This document shows positions 1 to 8,417 of a DNA stretch of 64,000 nt, piece after piece (position 1 is the stretch's first letter; each line of letters opens with the position of its first letter). The translations under genes and the position numbers were made by a program. This DNA comes from Dyadobacter sp. UC 10 (GTDB lineage: Bacteria; Bacteroidota; Bacteroidia; Cytophagales; Spirosomataceae). The notes beneath the pieces were generated by a model. It was given only the letters and a program-made list of their open reading frames with translations. It was not told the origin of the DNA and searched no databases. The stretch covers positions 1,674,001 through 1,738,000 of the forward strand of contig NZ_VSRN01000001.1 in NCBI RefSeq assembly GCF_008369915.1. Direction: 5' to 3'.

Positions 1-2676
1 AGTAGACAAAGCCTTCTGGTGACAATGTCCGTGCAGTTTGATCAGCTGCTTTTTTTGTGTAAAAACGGCTTTATTAATACGTTTGGCGTCGATTTCCCTC
101 GCTATGAATTCTTCAAAAAGCAATGCATTTTCGGAAATCTTTTCCGCGTCGCTACGGTGGTTCTCCGGTACCAGATCAATGTATTCGTCCCGGAACGAAA
201 GGATAGCAGACGGTTCAATGCCGATCAGCGGCGTTTCATGGGTGATCTTATCTTTTAACAGACCAACGTTTTCAATAGCAAGCTGCTGCGCTTCTTTGAC
301 AAAACCTTTGGAAAGATACGATCGCCCCGATTCTGTGTGTTTTGGAAAGACCACTTCATACCCCAGCGCTTCCAGCAATTCCACAGCCTTTTGACCAATT
401 TCGACATCATTATAGTTCGTAAACTCGTCACAGAACAAATATACCTTCCCAGTTTTCGGGTCCGCAGCATTCATTTTTTTTCGCTTCTGCCACCATTGAG
501 ATAAAGTCTGCGAAGCAAGAACAGGCATAGAACGTTCCGGGTGAAAACCTACCATTTTGTTGGCAACTTTACGCAACGCCGGCTGCCCGAAAACCGCATT
601 AAATGCCCAGGGCGCAATAGAAGCCAGTTTCATTTGTTTCGAGAAATTCGCGATCAGCCTGCTGCGCATCGGAACACCATGCGACTCGTAATACTGCTGC
701 GTAAATTCTGCCTTCATCTTCCCGATATCCACACTCGATGGGCATTCGGACTTGCAGCCCTTGCAAGACAGGCAAAGGTCCAGCACTTCCTTCACCATTT
801 CCTGATTGGCCCCGATCTGCTCCTTTTTATTGGAAGGCGTAAAATATTGCCGGAGAATATTAGCCCTTGCGCGGGTAGTATCGCGCTCGCGGCGGGTGGC
901 CATATAGCTGGGGCACATGGTACCGCCGGTCAATTCGGTTTTCCTGCAATCGCCTGACCCACTGCACTTTTCAGCGAGTCGCAGTATGCCCTCCTGTTTG
1001 CTGAAATCGAAAATCGTTTTGATCTCCGGCTGCGGCTTATCCTGCTCGTAGCGCAGGAATTCGTTCATTGGCGGGGTATCGACGATTTTATTGGCATTAA
1101 AAATCCCGTCTGGGTCCCAGATCCGCTTTACCTGCCGGAACATTTCATACACTTCATCCCCCATCATAAACGGAATGAACTCGCCCCGCAGCCGCCCGTC
1201 GCCGTGCTCACCAGACAATGCGCCATTGTATTTTTTGACCAAAACGGCAGTATCTGCGAGTACCTGCCTGAAAAGTGCCTTTCCCTCAGAAGTTTTGAGA
1301 TTGATCATCGGCTCGACGTGCAGTTCACCGGCGCCAGCGTGGGCATAATAGGAAGCGTGCAGGTTGTGCGACCGCAAAAGCGATTCCACTTCTTCAATGT
1401 AAGCAGGCAGGTCCTCTACCGCCACCGCACAGTCTTCGATCAGGTTGACCGGCTGCGTATCTCCGGGCAGGTTTCTGATTAACCCCAGACCTGCTTTCCG
1501 GATATCCCAGGCAGCCGTCGCTTCATTTCCAAAAAGCAGCGGATAAGCATAGCCCAGGCCATTTGCGGTTAAGCCGTTGATCAGGTTGCTGGCTTGCGCT
1601 TCCACTTCCTCGTTTGTATTTCCCCAAAACTCCACCAATAATAAAGCAGCCGGATCGCCCTGCATGAAAAACCGGTTTTGTGAGTACACGGTGTGGTCTT
1701 TGGTAAAATCCATAATGTACTTATCCACCAGCTCGGAAGCCTTCGGATTCAGCTGCATGGCGACGTGGTTGGCATGCAATGCCTCTGCAACCGAGTTGGT
1801 ATGTACGCAAACTACGCCCACCGAGGCCGGCGGCAAGTCGACCAGTGCCAGTTTTGCCTCGGTTACAAAGCACAATGTACCCTCCGAGCCTGCGATCAGG
1901 TTGCAGAGATTAATATGGCCGGTCTCAAAATTGCGGACAAGCGCATCGAGCGCGTAGCCTGAGTTGCGGCGCGTTACAGTCGCTTTCGGAAATTGCTTTT
2001 TGATCAGTTCCTGGTCGACAGGATTCGATATCAGCCCGAACATCCCTGCCAAAATCGCCTTTTCGCGCTCACTTTTCAGCTGTTTGTCAGCAATTCTTTT
2101 GGTGTATTCAATGACGGATTGACTGGAGAAACCTGCGTCCCGGCCGTCGGAAAGCAATGCTTTTACTTCCAGTAGATTACCTCTGGTGTCGCCCCAGGTA
2201 ATCGAATGCAGGCCGCAGGAATTGTTGCCGATCATTCCACCGATCATCGCCCGGCTTGCCGTAGAAGTCTCCGGGCCGAATAGTAATCCGTAAGATGCCA
2301 GGTATTTATTCAGATCGTCGCGGATCACGCCCGGCTGCACCCTTACCCACTTTTCTTCCTGATTGACTTCCAGTATTTTGTTGAAATGTTTCGAAATATC
2401 CACCACAATTCCTTTTCCCACCACCTGCCCGGCCAGCGAAGTTCCGGCAGCTCTTGGAATGAGGGTTACCTTATTATTTTTTGCAAAATCAATTAACGCT
2501 TTGATATCCTGCTCATTTCTTGGCAGTGCCACTGCAATCGGCAGTTCCTGGTATACAGACGCGTCGGTGGCATAAATGGATTTTTGAGCCTTATGCAGGT
2601 TGGAATCGTCAAAGTAAAGCTCGCCTTCGAATTGACGGCGCAGGAGATTGAACTGGAATTGTGAAACTGGATTCAT
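1..2676 (-). CDS. FAD-binding and 4Fe-4S oxidoreductase (D-lactate/2-hydroxyacid dehydrogenase type), 3' end outside window
   Basis: About 892 residues are visible and the frame is still open at base 1, so the C-terminus is missing. The N-terminal half is a PCMH-type FAD domain: IPRAAGTSLAGQVVG near residue 75 is the flavin pyrophosphate loop, and SGEHGDGR marks the FAD-oxidase C domain. It is followed by a ferredoxin-like segment with CSGSGDCR and the cysteine cluster CLSCKGCKSECP, and near the window edge by the heterodisulfide-reductase-like motif HGHCHQKAL. This order is that of large membrane-associated flavin/Fe-S enzymes (Dld/YdiJ type) that oxidise 2-hydroxyacids and pass electrons to quinones; the substrate cannot be told. 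The start at 2676 (MNPVSQFQF) gives a normal lead into the FAD domain. No frameshift was found. The upstream neighbour is divergent. Confidence 0.9.
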   Translation of the reverse strand, partial: MNPVSQFQFNLLRRQFEGELYFDDSNLHKAQKSIYATDASVYQELPIAVALPRNEQDIKALIDFAKNNKVTLIPRAAGTSLAGQVVGKGIVVDISKHFNKILEVNQEEKWVRVQPGVIRDDLNKYLASYGLLFGPETSTASRAMIGGMIGNNSCGLHSITWGDTRGNLLEVKALLSDGRDAGFSSQSVIEYTKRIADKQLKSEREKAILAGMFGLISNPVDQELIKKQFPKATVTRRNSGYALDALVRNFETGHINLCNLIAGSEGTLCFVTEAKLALVDLPPASVGVVCVHTNSVAEALHANHVAMQLNPKASELVDKYIMDFTKDHTVYSQNRFFMQGDPAALLLVEFWGNTNEEVEAQASNLINGLTANGLGYAYPLLFGNEATAAWDIRKAGLGLIRNLPGDTQPVNLIEDCAVAVEDLPAYIEEVESLLRSHNLHASYYAHAGAGELHVEPMINLKTSEGKALFRQVLADTAVLVKKYNGALSGEHGDGRLRGEFIPFMMGDEVYEMFRQVKRIWDPDGIFNANKIVDTPPMNEFLRYEQDKPQPEIKTIFDFSKQEGILRLAEKCSGSGDCRKTELTGGTMCPSYMATRRERDTTRARANILRQYFTPSNKKEQIGANQEMVKEVLDLCLSCKGCKSECPSSVDIGKMKAEFTQQYYESHGVPMRSRLIANFSKQMKLASIAPWAFNAVFGQPALRKVANKMVGFHPERSMPVLASQTLSQWWQKRKKMNAADPKTGKVYLFCDEFTNYNDVEIGQKAVELLEALGYEVVFPKHTESGRSYLSKGFVKEAQQLAIENVGLLKDKITHETPLIGIEPSAILSFRDEYIDLVPENHRSDAEKISENALLFEEFIAREIDAKRINKAVFTQKKQLIKLHGHCHQKALST

Positions 2677-2771
2677 CAGAATTTAGGAATATACCGGCTA
2701 ATTTAGGTCACAAAAACTATTTATTCCTGTAGAAATGAAATTTGATTAAATTGGAATTAAATATTCTGGAC

Positions 2772-3308
2772 ATGAAAAAAATATCTATTCTGCTCACAGC
2801 TCTCCCCCTGCTTTTTATTGGTTGTAAAGAGAAAAAAGAAGTTGAGCCTGCATTTCAATTCTATCAGACGATCGGCGGTGATACAGACAAAGGCCGGAGT
2901 TGGAAGCTCGCCCACTTTTACAGCAATATCGGCTTATCGAACTACGAAAACACTGTAGAAAATGGCATTGACGGCGCGGATCATCATCCGGATTGGGTAT
3001 CTGACAATTACTATACATTCTTTAAAAATGGCTATGGTTTATGCTTTGAAGTCGGCGTCATCAATCCACAGGTGAATGTTGAAACGGAGGAATCTTACGA
3101 TCCAGAAGCCGCAGCATACAAATACATTCAATTTGATTATGGCGGGGGTAAAACAGTGAATATTACCAACCGTGTTCAAAAACCCGCGTTTTTCGGAGAA
3201 TGGGATATTGTTTCCGTTACATCTGACGAAATAGTGTTGTACCAGCAGGAGAAAGAATATAATCAGGAACACGTTATCGTTTTCAAATCTACCCGGGGCG
3301 GTATCTGA
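2772..3308 (+). CDS. putative lipoprotein of unknown function
   Basis: A 178-residue protein with a clear lipoprotein signal: MKKISILL, a hydrophobic stretch and the lipobox FIGC (Cys18), followed by a charged KEKKE linker. It is predicted to be exported and lipidated. An in-frame upstream ATG at 2742 would put ten extra residues before the signal peptide, so 2772 is preferred. The mature part is rich in aromatic residues and alternating polar/hydrophobic strands, with WDIVSVTSDEIVL near the C-terminus, which resembles small lipocalin-like beta-barrels. That resemblance is only an impression. It is followed in the same direction by the thioredoxin-fold protein at 3391, 82 nt downstream, with no terminator between, so co-transcription is possible. 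Confidence 0.7.
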   Translation: MKKISILLTALPLLFIGCKEKKEVEPAFQFYQTIGGDTDKGRSWKLAHFYSNIGLSNYENTVENGIDGADHHPDWVSDNYYTFFKNGYGLCFEVGVINPQVNVETEESYDPEAAAYKYIQFDYGGGKTVNITNRVQKPAFFGEWDIVSVTSDEIVLYQQEKEYNQEHVIVFKSTRGGI

Positions 3309-3390
3309 GATACAAGGCGGATTCGATTACGTATATTGGCACAGTTTTTACATAATCCTGTTCAGGAAAAACTGTTATCAAAAACAAAAC

Positions 3391-4845
3391 ATGAGAAAAA
3401 TTACTATACTGATCCTCACACTATTCAGCTGCTACACTTTTGCACAAAACACTGCGACGATCACACTCTCTATTTCAAAACAGGGGCCTGTTAATGTCAC
3501 ATTGGTCAGCGAGGATGTTCATTTCCACCCCAATCTGGGCATTGGGCTGGCAGACGCCAAGCTGGAACCGGTTATGGCGGTCAATTTTGCCGAAAAGGCC
3601 AGCGAGAAAGCAGTCATACAGTTAAACAAGCCGCAAATGATGCGCCTGCAATACAGCGGCAACGGATTGAATAAAACGTGGATGCTATTTATGCAGCCCG
3701 GCGATGACCTGACAATCAATTTTGCCGAGAACAATGATGTTACCTTCACCGGCAAGAATGCGAATTATCAGACTTTCCTGAAAAATTATTTTCTCGAAAA
3801 TCAATATCAGTACCTGCCTGTTTTTGGCTATAAACCCTCGCAGATCGACAATAAAAGTGTTTTGACGCAAAGCGACAGTCTGAAAAAAGTGCGGCTGGAA
3901 GCTTATGATAAATTCAAAACGGCGAATCCGGCTGTGCCTGCATTTGAAGCTTATGTACTTGCAACAACCGCCACCGAGCCTGCGCTTACCCGCAGGTTGA
4001 TACAGGAACGCATTATGCGCCGGAACCGCGTTACCAAACTCGACGATGCACAACGCAAAGAGTTAGAGGATGCGACATTGGCCGACTTTAAGATCATGCC
4101 CGACGATGCATTGCTGAGCCAGGCTTACCGCGACGAATTGCGCAACTGGGCATTAATACCTTCTACCCGGAAATTCCCGCTTGCCTCCGAAACCCGCTAC
4201 GAGACCAGTCCCGAGGCATTGAAAGATGTATATGCATTCAGCAAGGCGCAACTGGCCGAATATCCAAAGCAGAAAGAGTATTTGCTGACTTACTGGCTTA
4301 ACTATGCAGCCACGGCGATACCGACCGTTGAAACTGCAAAAACACTGCTGGAAGATTATAAGGCGGCTTTTCCACAGTCTCCAAATACCGAGTACATCAC
4401 CAAACTCATCCAAGCCAAGGAATCGTTACAACCTGGCGCTACGCTTGCGGATGTCACACTGCTTGCGCCCGACAGTAGCGCGGTGACGGTCGCTTCGTTG
4501 CAGGGCAAGCCTGTTTGTATGGTATTTTCGTTCAGTATCGGTCAGCACGAACCGGGGTTGAAAGCTCTGGAAGATAAATTCGGAGCTAATGTGCAGTTTG
4601 TTTACGTATTGGTTTCGCCTGGTATTCCACTTGCGACCTGGAAACAATATGTCAAAGAGCGGCCGAATGTGAAACACCTGTGGGCTTCCGATGAAAATAT
4701 TGAGCTACTGAAAGAGAAATACGCGATCGATATCCGCTATCCTTTCCTGGTGGCAGATTCGGGTGGCAAAATCGTTAGCCGCTGGATTCCACAGGAATTC
4801 CCTGATAATAAAACGCTTGCGGCAGAATTACAGAAAGCAAAATAG
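3391..4845 (+). CDS. exported thioredoxin-fold (TlpA/AhpC-like) protein lacking the CxxC pair
   Basis: A 484-residue protein with a Sec signal (MRKITILILTLFSCYTFAQ). Residues about 20-110 form a beta-rich N-terminal domain like the DUF4369-type domain that precedes many Bacteroidota TlpA proteins. A helical middle follows, and residues about 345-484 have the order of a periplasmic thioredoxin-like fold (GATLADVTLLAPDSS, then a PVCMVFSFS strand, then YPFLVADSGGKIVSRW). Where TlpA proteins carry W-C-x-x-C, this one reads FSFSIGQHEPG, so the redox pair is absent. The only cysteine in the domain lies earlier, inside a beta strand. The fold call is good, but oxidoreductase activity is doubtful and a binding or scaffold role is equally possible. 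It ends 39 bp from the convergent histidine kinase gene. Confidence 0.8.
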   Translation: MRKITILILTLFSCYTFAQNTATITLSISKQGPVNVTLVSEDVHFHPNLGIGLADAKLEPVMAVNFAEKASEKAVIQLNKPQMMRLQYSGNGLNKTWMLFMQPGDDLTINFAENNDVTFTGKNANYQTFLKNYFLENQYQYLPVFGYKPSQIDNKSVLTQSDSLKKVRLEAYDKFKTANPAVPAFEAYVLATTATEPALTRRLIQERIMRRNRVTKLDDAQRKELEDATLADFKIMPDDALLSQAYRDELRNWALIPSTRKFPLASETRYETSPEALKDVYAFSKAQLAEYPKQKEYLLTYWLNYAATAIPTVETAKTLLEDYKAAFPQSPNTEYITKLIQAKESLQPGATLADVTLLAPDSSAVTVASLQGKPVCMVFSFSIGQHEPGLKALEDKFGANVQFVYVLVSPGIPLATWKQYVKERPNVKHLWASDENIELLKEKYAIDIRYPFLVADSGGKIVSRWIPQEFPDNKTLAAELQKAK

Positions 4846-4884
4846 CGAGGAAGCGCGGAGGTATTCTTCGCGATAGAAAACTGA

Positions 4885-6141
4885 TTACAAAATGATTATT
4901 TTGTGCATATTGCCTGTATTCAAATAGGCAATATGCAGGCCGCAACTGTCACAGATTTCCTTTACAATAGCAAGCCCAAGTCCCAGAGATTCCGGGCTAC
5001 CCGATTCTTTCTTAAATCTTTCAAATAATCTTTCAGGATCAATATTCAGATTTGCGCCTGTATTGCTGATACTTAGTAAATCGGGTCCGGATTCAATATT
5101 AAGGGTTCCTCCTATATAGTTATGCCTGATCGCGTTGCTAAGTAAATTTGACAAGAAAATATCCGCTAATGTCGGCGACATTACCCAGTGAAAACTACCT
5201 TCCTCCTTTATGTGGACAGTTATTCGCTTATGATTGAGAATATCTTCATAATCTTTTAATTTATCCTGCACCAACACGGTCAGATTTAGCTTTTTCTGTT
5301 CAGCGAACTGCTGGTTTTCAATCTTAGCCAGCAACAATAACCCCTGGTTCAACCTCGACATTCTTCGCGCCGCGTGGTATATCTCCTCTATCCAATGTGT
5401 CTGATTCTCACTCAGATCCCGGGATTGGATAAATTGCTCTACCCGCGCGTTGATCAGCGCAAGCGGAGTCTGGATTTCGTGGGAGGCATTTTCAGTGAAT
5501 TCCCGCAGACTTTTGTAATCGTGCTGCATTTTGGAAGCCATTTTGACCATCACTTCATTCAGCTCATTGAACTCCGAGATTTCACTGCTTTCAAATTCCA
5601 GTTTGCTGTTCTTTGTCCAGTCAAAATCCTTGATACGGGCGAGTGAACCATAAAATGGCCGCCACAATTTCCCCGACAAATTTCTTTGAAAAAAGAACAT
5701 ACCGACCATCAAAAGCGCCAGGAAGGTGATCATAGCCGCAGAAATCGCCTCAATCAGTTTGTAGGATTCCACAATGGATTTCCGGATCGCGACGCGGTAA
5801 GGCGAGCCACCGATCAGCGTATAAAAAGTGAGTTGCCGGAACGGGTCCATACTTTCCTCATATCGATTGTAGATCAGCGTATCGGTAAAGGCTGTTTTAT
5901 TCTCAAATTTCCCAAAAACAGGAACTACCTCGATTTTATTTTCGACAAAGTAAGAGTTGTTGGTCCAGGTATTATTCGAGCGGAGATAAGTCTCGAAATC
6001 GCGTTTTTCTACCATCAGACGACTTTCTACTTCATCATAAATCATGAAGGTAATGATCCAGTAAAAGGCAATACCTACCGCCAGATAAATGAACAGCGAG
6101 GCGAGCAGGTAGATCCGGCTTGTCTTTTCGAGCAGTTTCAA
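4885..6141 (-). CDS. sensor histidine kinase of a two-component system
   Basis: A 418-residue inner-membrane kinase. Transmembrane helix 1 covers about residues 10-34, a periplasmic sensor of about 95 residues follows, and helix 2 covers about 133-152. A short HAMP-like linker leads to the HisKA domain, with phosphoacceptor His221 in ENASHEIQTPLALI. The ATPase domain shows the N box (LLSNAIRHN) and the G2 box (ESLGLGLAIVKEI). In the G1 region the usual Asp is replaced (SISNTGANL), a change common in this Bacteroidota subgroup. The start codon overlaps the stop of the response regulator gene (ATGA), so the two are translationally coupled. The position opposite a TolC/RND efflux operon suggests that it senses an envelope or toxicant signal; the signal itself is unknown. 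Confidence 0.93.
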   Translation of the reverse strand: MKLLEKTSRIYLLASLFIYLAVGIAFYWIITFMIYDEVESRLMVEKRDFETYLRSNNTWTNNSYFVENKIEVVPVFGKFENKTAFTDTLIYNRYEESMDPFRQLTFYTLIGGSPYRVAIRKSIVESYKLIEAISAAMITFLALLMVGMFFFQRNLSGKLWRPFYGSLARIKDFDWTKNSKLEFESSEISEFNELNEVMVKMASKMQHDYKSLREFTENASHEIQTPLALINARVEQFIQSRDLSENQTHWIEEIYHAARRMSRLNQGLLLLAKIENQQFAEQKKLNLTVLVQDKLKDYEDILNHKRITVHIKEEGSFHWVMSPTLADIFLSNLLSNAIRHNYIGGTLNIESGPDLLSISNTGANLNIDPERLFERFKKESGSPESLGLGLAIVKEICDSCGLHIAYLNTGNMHKIIIL

Positions 6142-6815
6142 GGTGCAGTAAATTTGTATCCTATTCCGTATATAGACTGAATGTAGTCTTTCCCGCCTTT
6201 TTCCAAAATCTTGCGCCTCAGGTTTTTAATATGTGAATAAACCATATCGAGCGAATCAGAAGAATCCATATGATCGCCCCACAAATGTTCCGCAATCGCT
6301 TCTTTGGTCAATGCGACATCGATATTTGACAGAAAATAAAGCAGCAGATCGTATTCTTTCCGGGACAGTACCGTGTCTTTTTCGTGAATAAAAACTTTTC
6401 TGGAAGGAAGCTGCACGCGGATTTCTTTCCAGATCATATCGTTATTCCCCCCAAAATTCCGACGACGGATCAGTGATTTCACGCGCGCGTTGAGTTCCGA
6501 CAAATGAAATGGTTTGGTCATGTAATCATCCGAGCCAATTTCCAGCCCTTTGATCTTGTCTTCCAATGTATTACGGGCCGAAATGATAATTATCCCGGTT
6601 GCCGCAGCTATCTTTTTGAGAGTTTGCACGATATTAAAACCGTCTCCGTCAGGCAGGGTTAAATCCACGATCGTGCAATCATATTGGTACAAACTGATCT
6701 TCTCATCCGCCTGCCAGAAAGTGTTGGCCACTTCGCACACGAAACCCTCTTTCGACAGATAATCGACAATGCTTTCGGCCAGCCCTTTTTCGTCTTCCAC
6801 TACAAGTACTTTCAT
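6138..6815 (-). CDS. OmpR-family response regulator
   Basis: A 225-residue regulator. The receiver domain (1 to about 120) has the acidic pair in VVEDEK, phosphoacceptor Asp51 in IVDLTLPDGDG, the Thr/Ser site IIISAR and the Lys in DDYMTKPF. The C-terminal winged helix (about 130-225) includes LSRKEYDLLLYF and the recognition-helix end DSLDMVYSHIKNLRRKI. The start at 6815 gives the canonical MKVLVVEDE. A longer frame from 6863 would read through the promoter elements and is rejected. It forms an operon with the kinase (4-bp overlap). Divergent from it is the TolC/RND operon, and the intergenic region contains a mirrored repeat that is its probable binding site. Confidence 0.95.
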   Translation of the reverse strand: MKVLVVEDEKGLAESIVDYLSKEGFVCEVANTFWQADEKISLYQYDCTIVDLTLPDGDGFNIVQTLKKIAAATGIIIISARNTLEDKIKGLEIGSDDYMTKPFHLSELNARVKSLIRRRNFGGNNDMIWKEIRVQLPSRKVFIHEKDTVLSRKEYDLLLYFLSNIDVALTKEAIAEHLWGDHMDSSDSLDMVYSHIKNLRRKILEKGGKDYIQSIYGIGYKFTAP

Positions 6816-6835
6816 CTTATCCGATTGAATTGCGT

Positions 6836-6868
6836 CAAAAATACGCCCCGAATCTGGAAACATTTAGG
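6836..6868 (-). promoter_or_regulatory. promoter and putative regulator site for the two-component operon
   Basis: Read on the minus strand: a 15-mer CCTAAATGTTTCCAG (6868 to 6854), a 10-bp gap, then TATTTTTG (6843 to 6836), an exact match to the Bacteroidota -7 consensus TAnnTTTG. No -33 TTTG is present; the 15-mer sits in its place, as expected for an activator-dependent promoter. Transcription would begin roughly 14 nt before the response-regulator ATG. The same arrangement recurs in mirror image at 6912-6944. Confidence 0.65.
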
Positions 6869-6911
6869 AAGATAATAATTTATCGCACAGCAGCTTGCTA
6901 CCGGTGCTTTT

Positions 6912-6944
6912 CCCAAATGTTTCCAGAATTGGCCAATAGTTTTG
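6912..6944 (+). promoter_or_regulatory. promoter and putative regulator site for the TolC/RND operon
   Basis: Read on the plus strand: the 15-mer CCCAAATGTTTCCAG (6912-6926; 14 of 15 bases equal to the copy at 6854-6868 in opposite orientation), a 10-bp gap, then TAGTTTTG (6937-6944), an exact TAnnTTTG -7 box. The start codon at 6979 lies about 30 nt past the expected transcription start. Two copies of the palindrome TTGGCCAA (6929-6936 and 6942-6949) overlap the -7 box and may be a second operator. Confidence 0.65.
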
Positions 6945-6978
6945 GCCAAAAATAATTTACCGGAATAGCAAGCATCCT

Positions 6979-8412
6979 ATGTACCGACTCCGTTTCAAAC
7001 CATTTCCACCGGGCAGAAAATCTGCGCTCGTTCCCGAAAATGCCTTCAAGCTGATAGCACTGCTCCTCATCCTTTGTGTAAATGCAAATGCCCAGCAAGT
7101 GCAGTTGCAGGAACTTTTGGAAGAAAGTAAACAGAATTTCCCCTTTCTCAGATCCAAACAGGCCGAGATAAGAAGTGCCGAAAACCGCATTAAGTCTGTC
7201 AAAACCGGCTATCTGCCTGCGTTGATTGTGCAGAACCAATATACTTTCGGTACCGATAACAGCGTGGCCGGCTCTTTTTTACCAAACGAAGGCAGCGCCA
7301 TTTCTCCGTCGGGCGGTATCAGGCCCGAGAATATTTACACAGGTACTTTCGGAAGCTTTACTACCGCGCTGGTCGACTGGCGTGTTTTCAATTTTGGTAA
7401 GGTAAAAGCAGAAGTCAATGCTGCAAAAGCAGACCTGAACCGAAGTCAGGCTGATTATGAAAACGAGCTTTTCCAGCATCAGGTGCGTGTTATTGACGCT
7501 TATCTGGTTCTTTTGATCAATCAAAAGCTCGTAGAAGCGCAGCGGCAGAACCTGCAACGCGCGACTGTTTTCAAGAATGTTACAGACGCGGCTGTCAGCT
7601 CGGGCATGCGTCCTGGCGTTGATAGTTCGCTCGCGGCCGCCGAATTTGCAAAAGCGCGGCTGCTTCTGCTGGAAAGCCAGCGCTCGGAAAAGTCACAGCG
7701 GCTTCGTTTATCCGAGCTGACAGGCGAACTGCGTGATAGTATTCAGGTCGATAGCATGGGATTCTATTCCAAATTGCCTGTTGCCAGCGGCGCAGACGAT
7801 GCATTTCTTAAAAACCCTGCATTGCGCTTTTCGCAAGCCCAGCTGGATGCATCCATGGCGAGAACTCTGGCTATTAAAAGGTCATTTTTGCCTTCCATCT
7901 CCTTAACTGGCGCGGGTTGGGCACGGGGATCGGGCATTTCCAACAAAGACGATTCCTATCATACCAGCTTTTCGAGCGGGGTTAACTACCAGGTTTATAA
8001 TTATTTATTCGGGATTTCTACCCGCTGGAACCTGACCAACATTGCCAGGGTAAGAAACGATTACAAAAGCGAGCAGTTCCAGGTGGAGCGTTTCAAGGAA
8101 ATTTATCAAACCCAAAAATTACAGCTCGACCGCCAGGCGCGCGAAGCTGAAATGCAGCTGGCGCTTTCCATGGAGCAGGCACGGCTTACCCCGGTACAGC
8201 TGAATGCGGCGCAACGTGCTTTCAACCAGGCAGAAGCCAGGTACCAGAGCGGGTTAACCGACCTTTTCACATTGGCCCAGAGTGTCAATGCATTGAACCG
8301 CGCGGAAGTTGACAAGTTCGTAACCAACGGAAACGTCTGGCGCTCGCTGCTGATGAAAGCGGCTGCGGCGGGGGATATCTCCATTTTTTTGAATCAGGTA
8401 GAAAATAAATAA
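6979..8412 (+). CDS. TolC-family outer-membrane efflux protein
   Basis: A 477-residue protein whose N-terminus contains a hydrophobic segment ending in NANAQ, a signal-peptidase I type site, after a positively charged extension of about 25 residues. The rest has the two-fold repeated structure of outer-membrane factors: long amphipathic helices (LEESKQNFPFLRSKQAEIRSAENRI at the start, reappearing as LQLDRQAREAEMQLALSMEQ) and beta segments (YLPALIVQNQYTFG; SFLPSISLTGAGWARG) that build the trimeric channel. It would form the outer-membrane exit duct for the RND pump encoded 5 bp downstream, in the same operon. A later start may be the true one, because the signal peptide lies unusually far from the first Met. 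Transported substrate unknown. Confidence 0.92.
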   Translation: MYRLRFKPFPPGRKSALVPENAFKLIALLLILCVNANAQQVQLQELLEESKQNFPFLRSKQAEIRSAENRIKSVKTGYLPALIVQNQYTFGTDNSVAGSFLPNEGSAISPSGGIRPENIYTGTFGSFTTALVDWRVFNFGKVKAEVNAAKADLNRSQADYENELFQHQVRVIDAYLVLLINQKLVEAQRQNLQRATVFKNVTDAAVSSGMRPGVDSSLAAAEFAKARLLLLESQRSEKSQRLRLSELTGELRDSIQVDSMGFYSKLPVASGADDAFLKNPALRFSQAQLDASMARTLAIKRSFLPSISLTGAGWARGSGISNKDDSYHTSFSSGVNYQVYNYLFGISTRWNLTNIARVRNDYKSEQFQVERFKEIYQTQKLQLDRQAREAEMQLALSMEQARLTPVQLNAAQRAFNQAEARYQSGLTDLFTLAQSVNALNRAEVDKFVTNGNVWRSLLMKAAAAGDISIFLNQVENK

Positions 8413-8417
8413 TCCTT

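Noticed and set aside
4846-4884. Imperfect hairpin between the thioredoxin-like and kinase genes
   Set aside because: An 8-bp stem with a wobble pair and no T run on either side is not enough to call a terminator.
6816-6863. Upstream extension of the response regulator (start at 6863)
   Set aside because: The extra residues are encoded by promoter elements, and the receiver domain starts canonically at the ATG at 6815.
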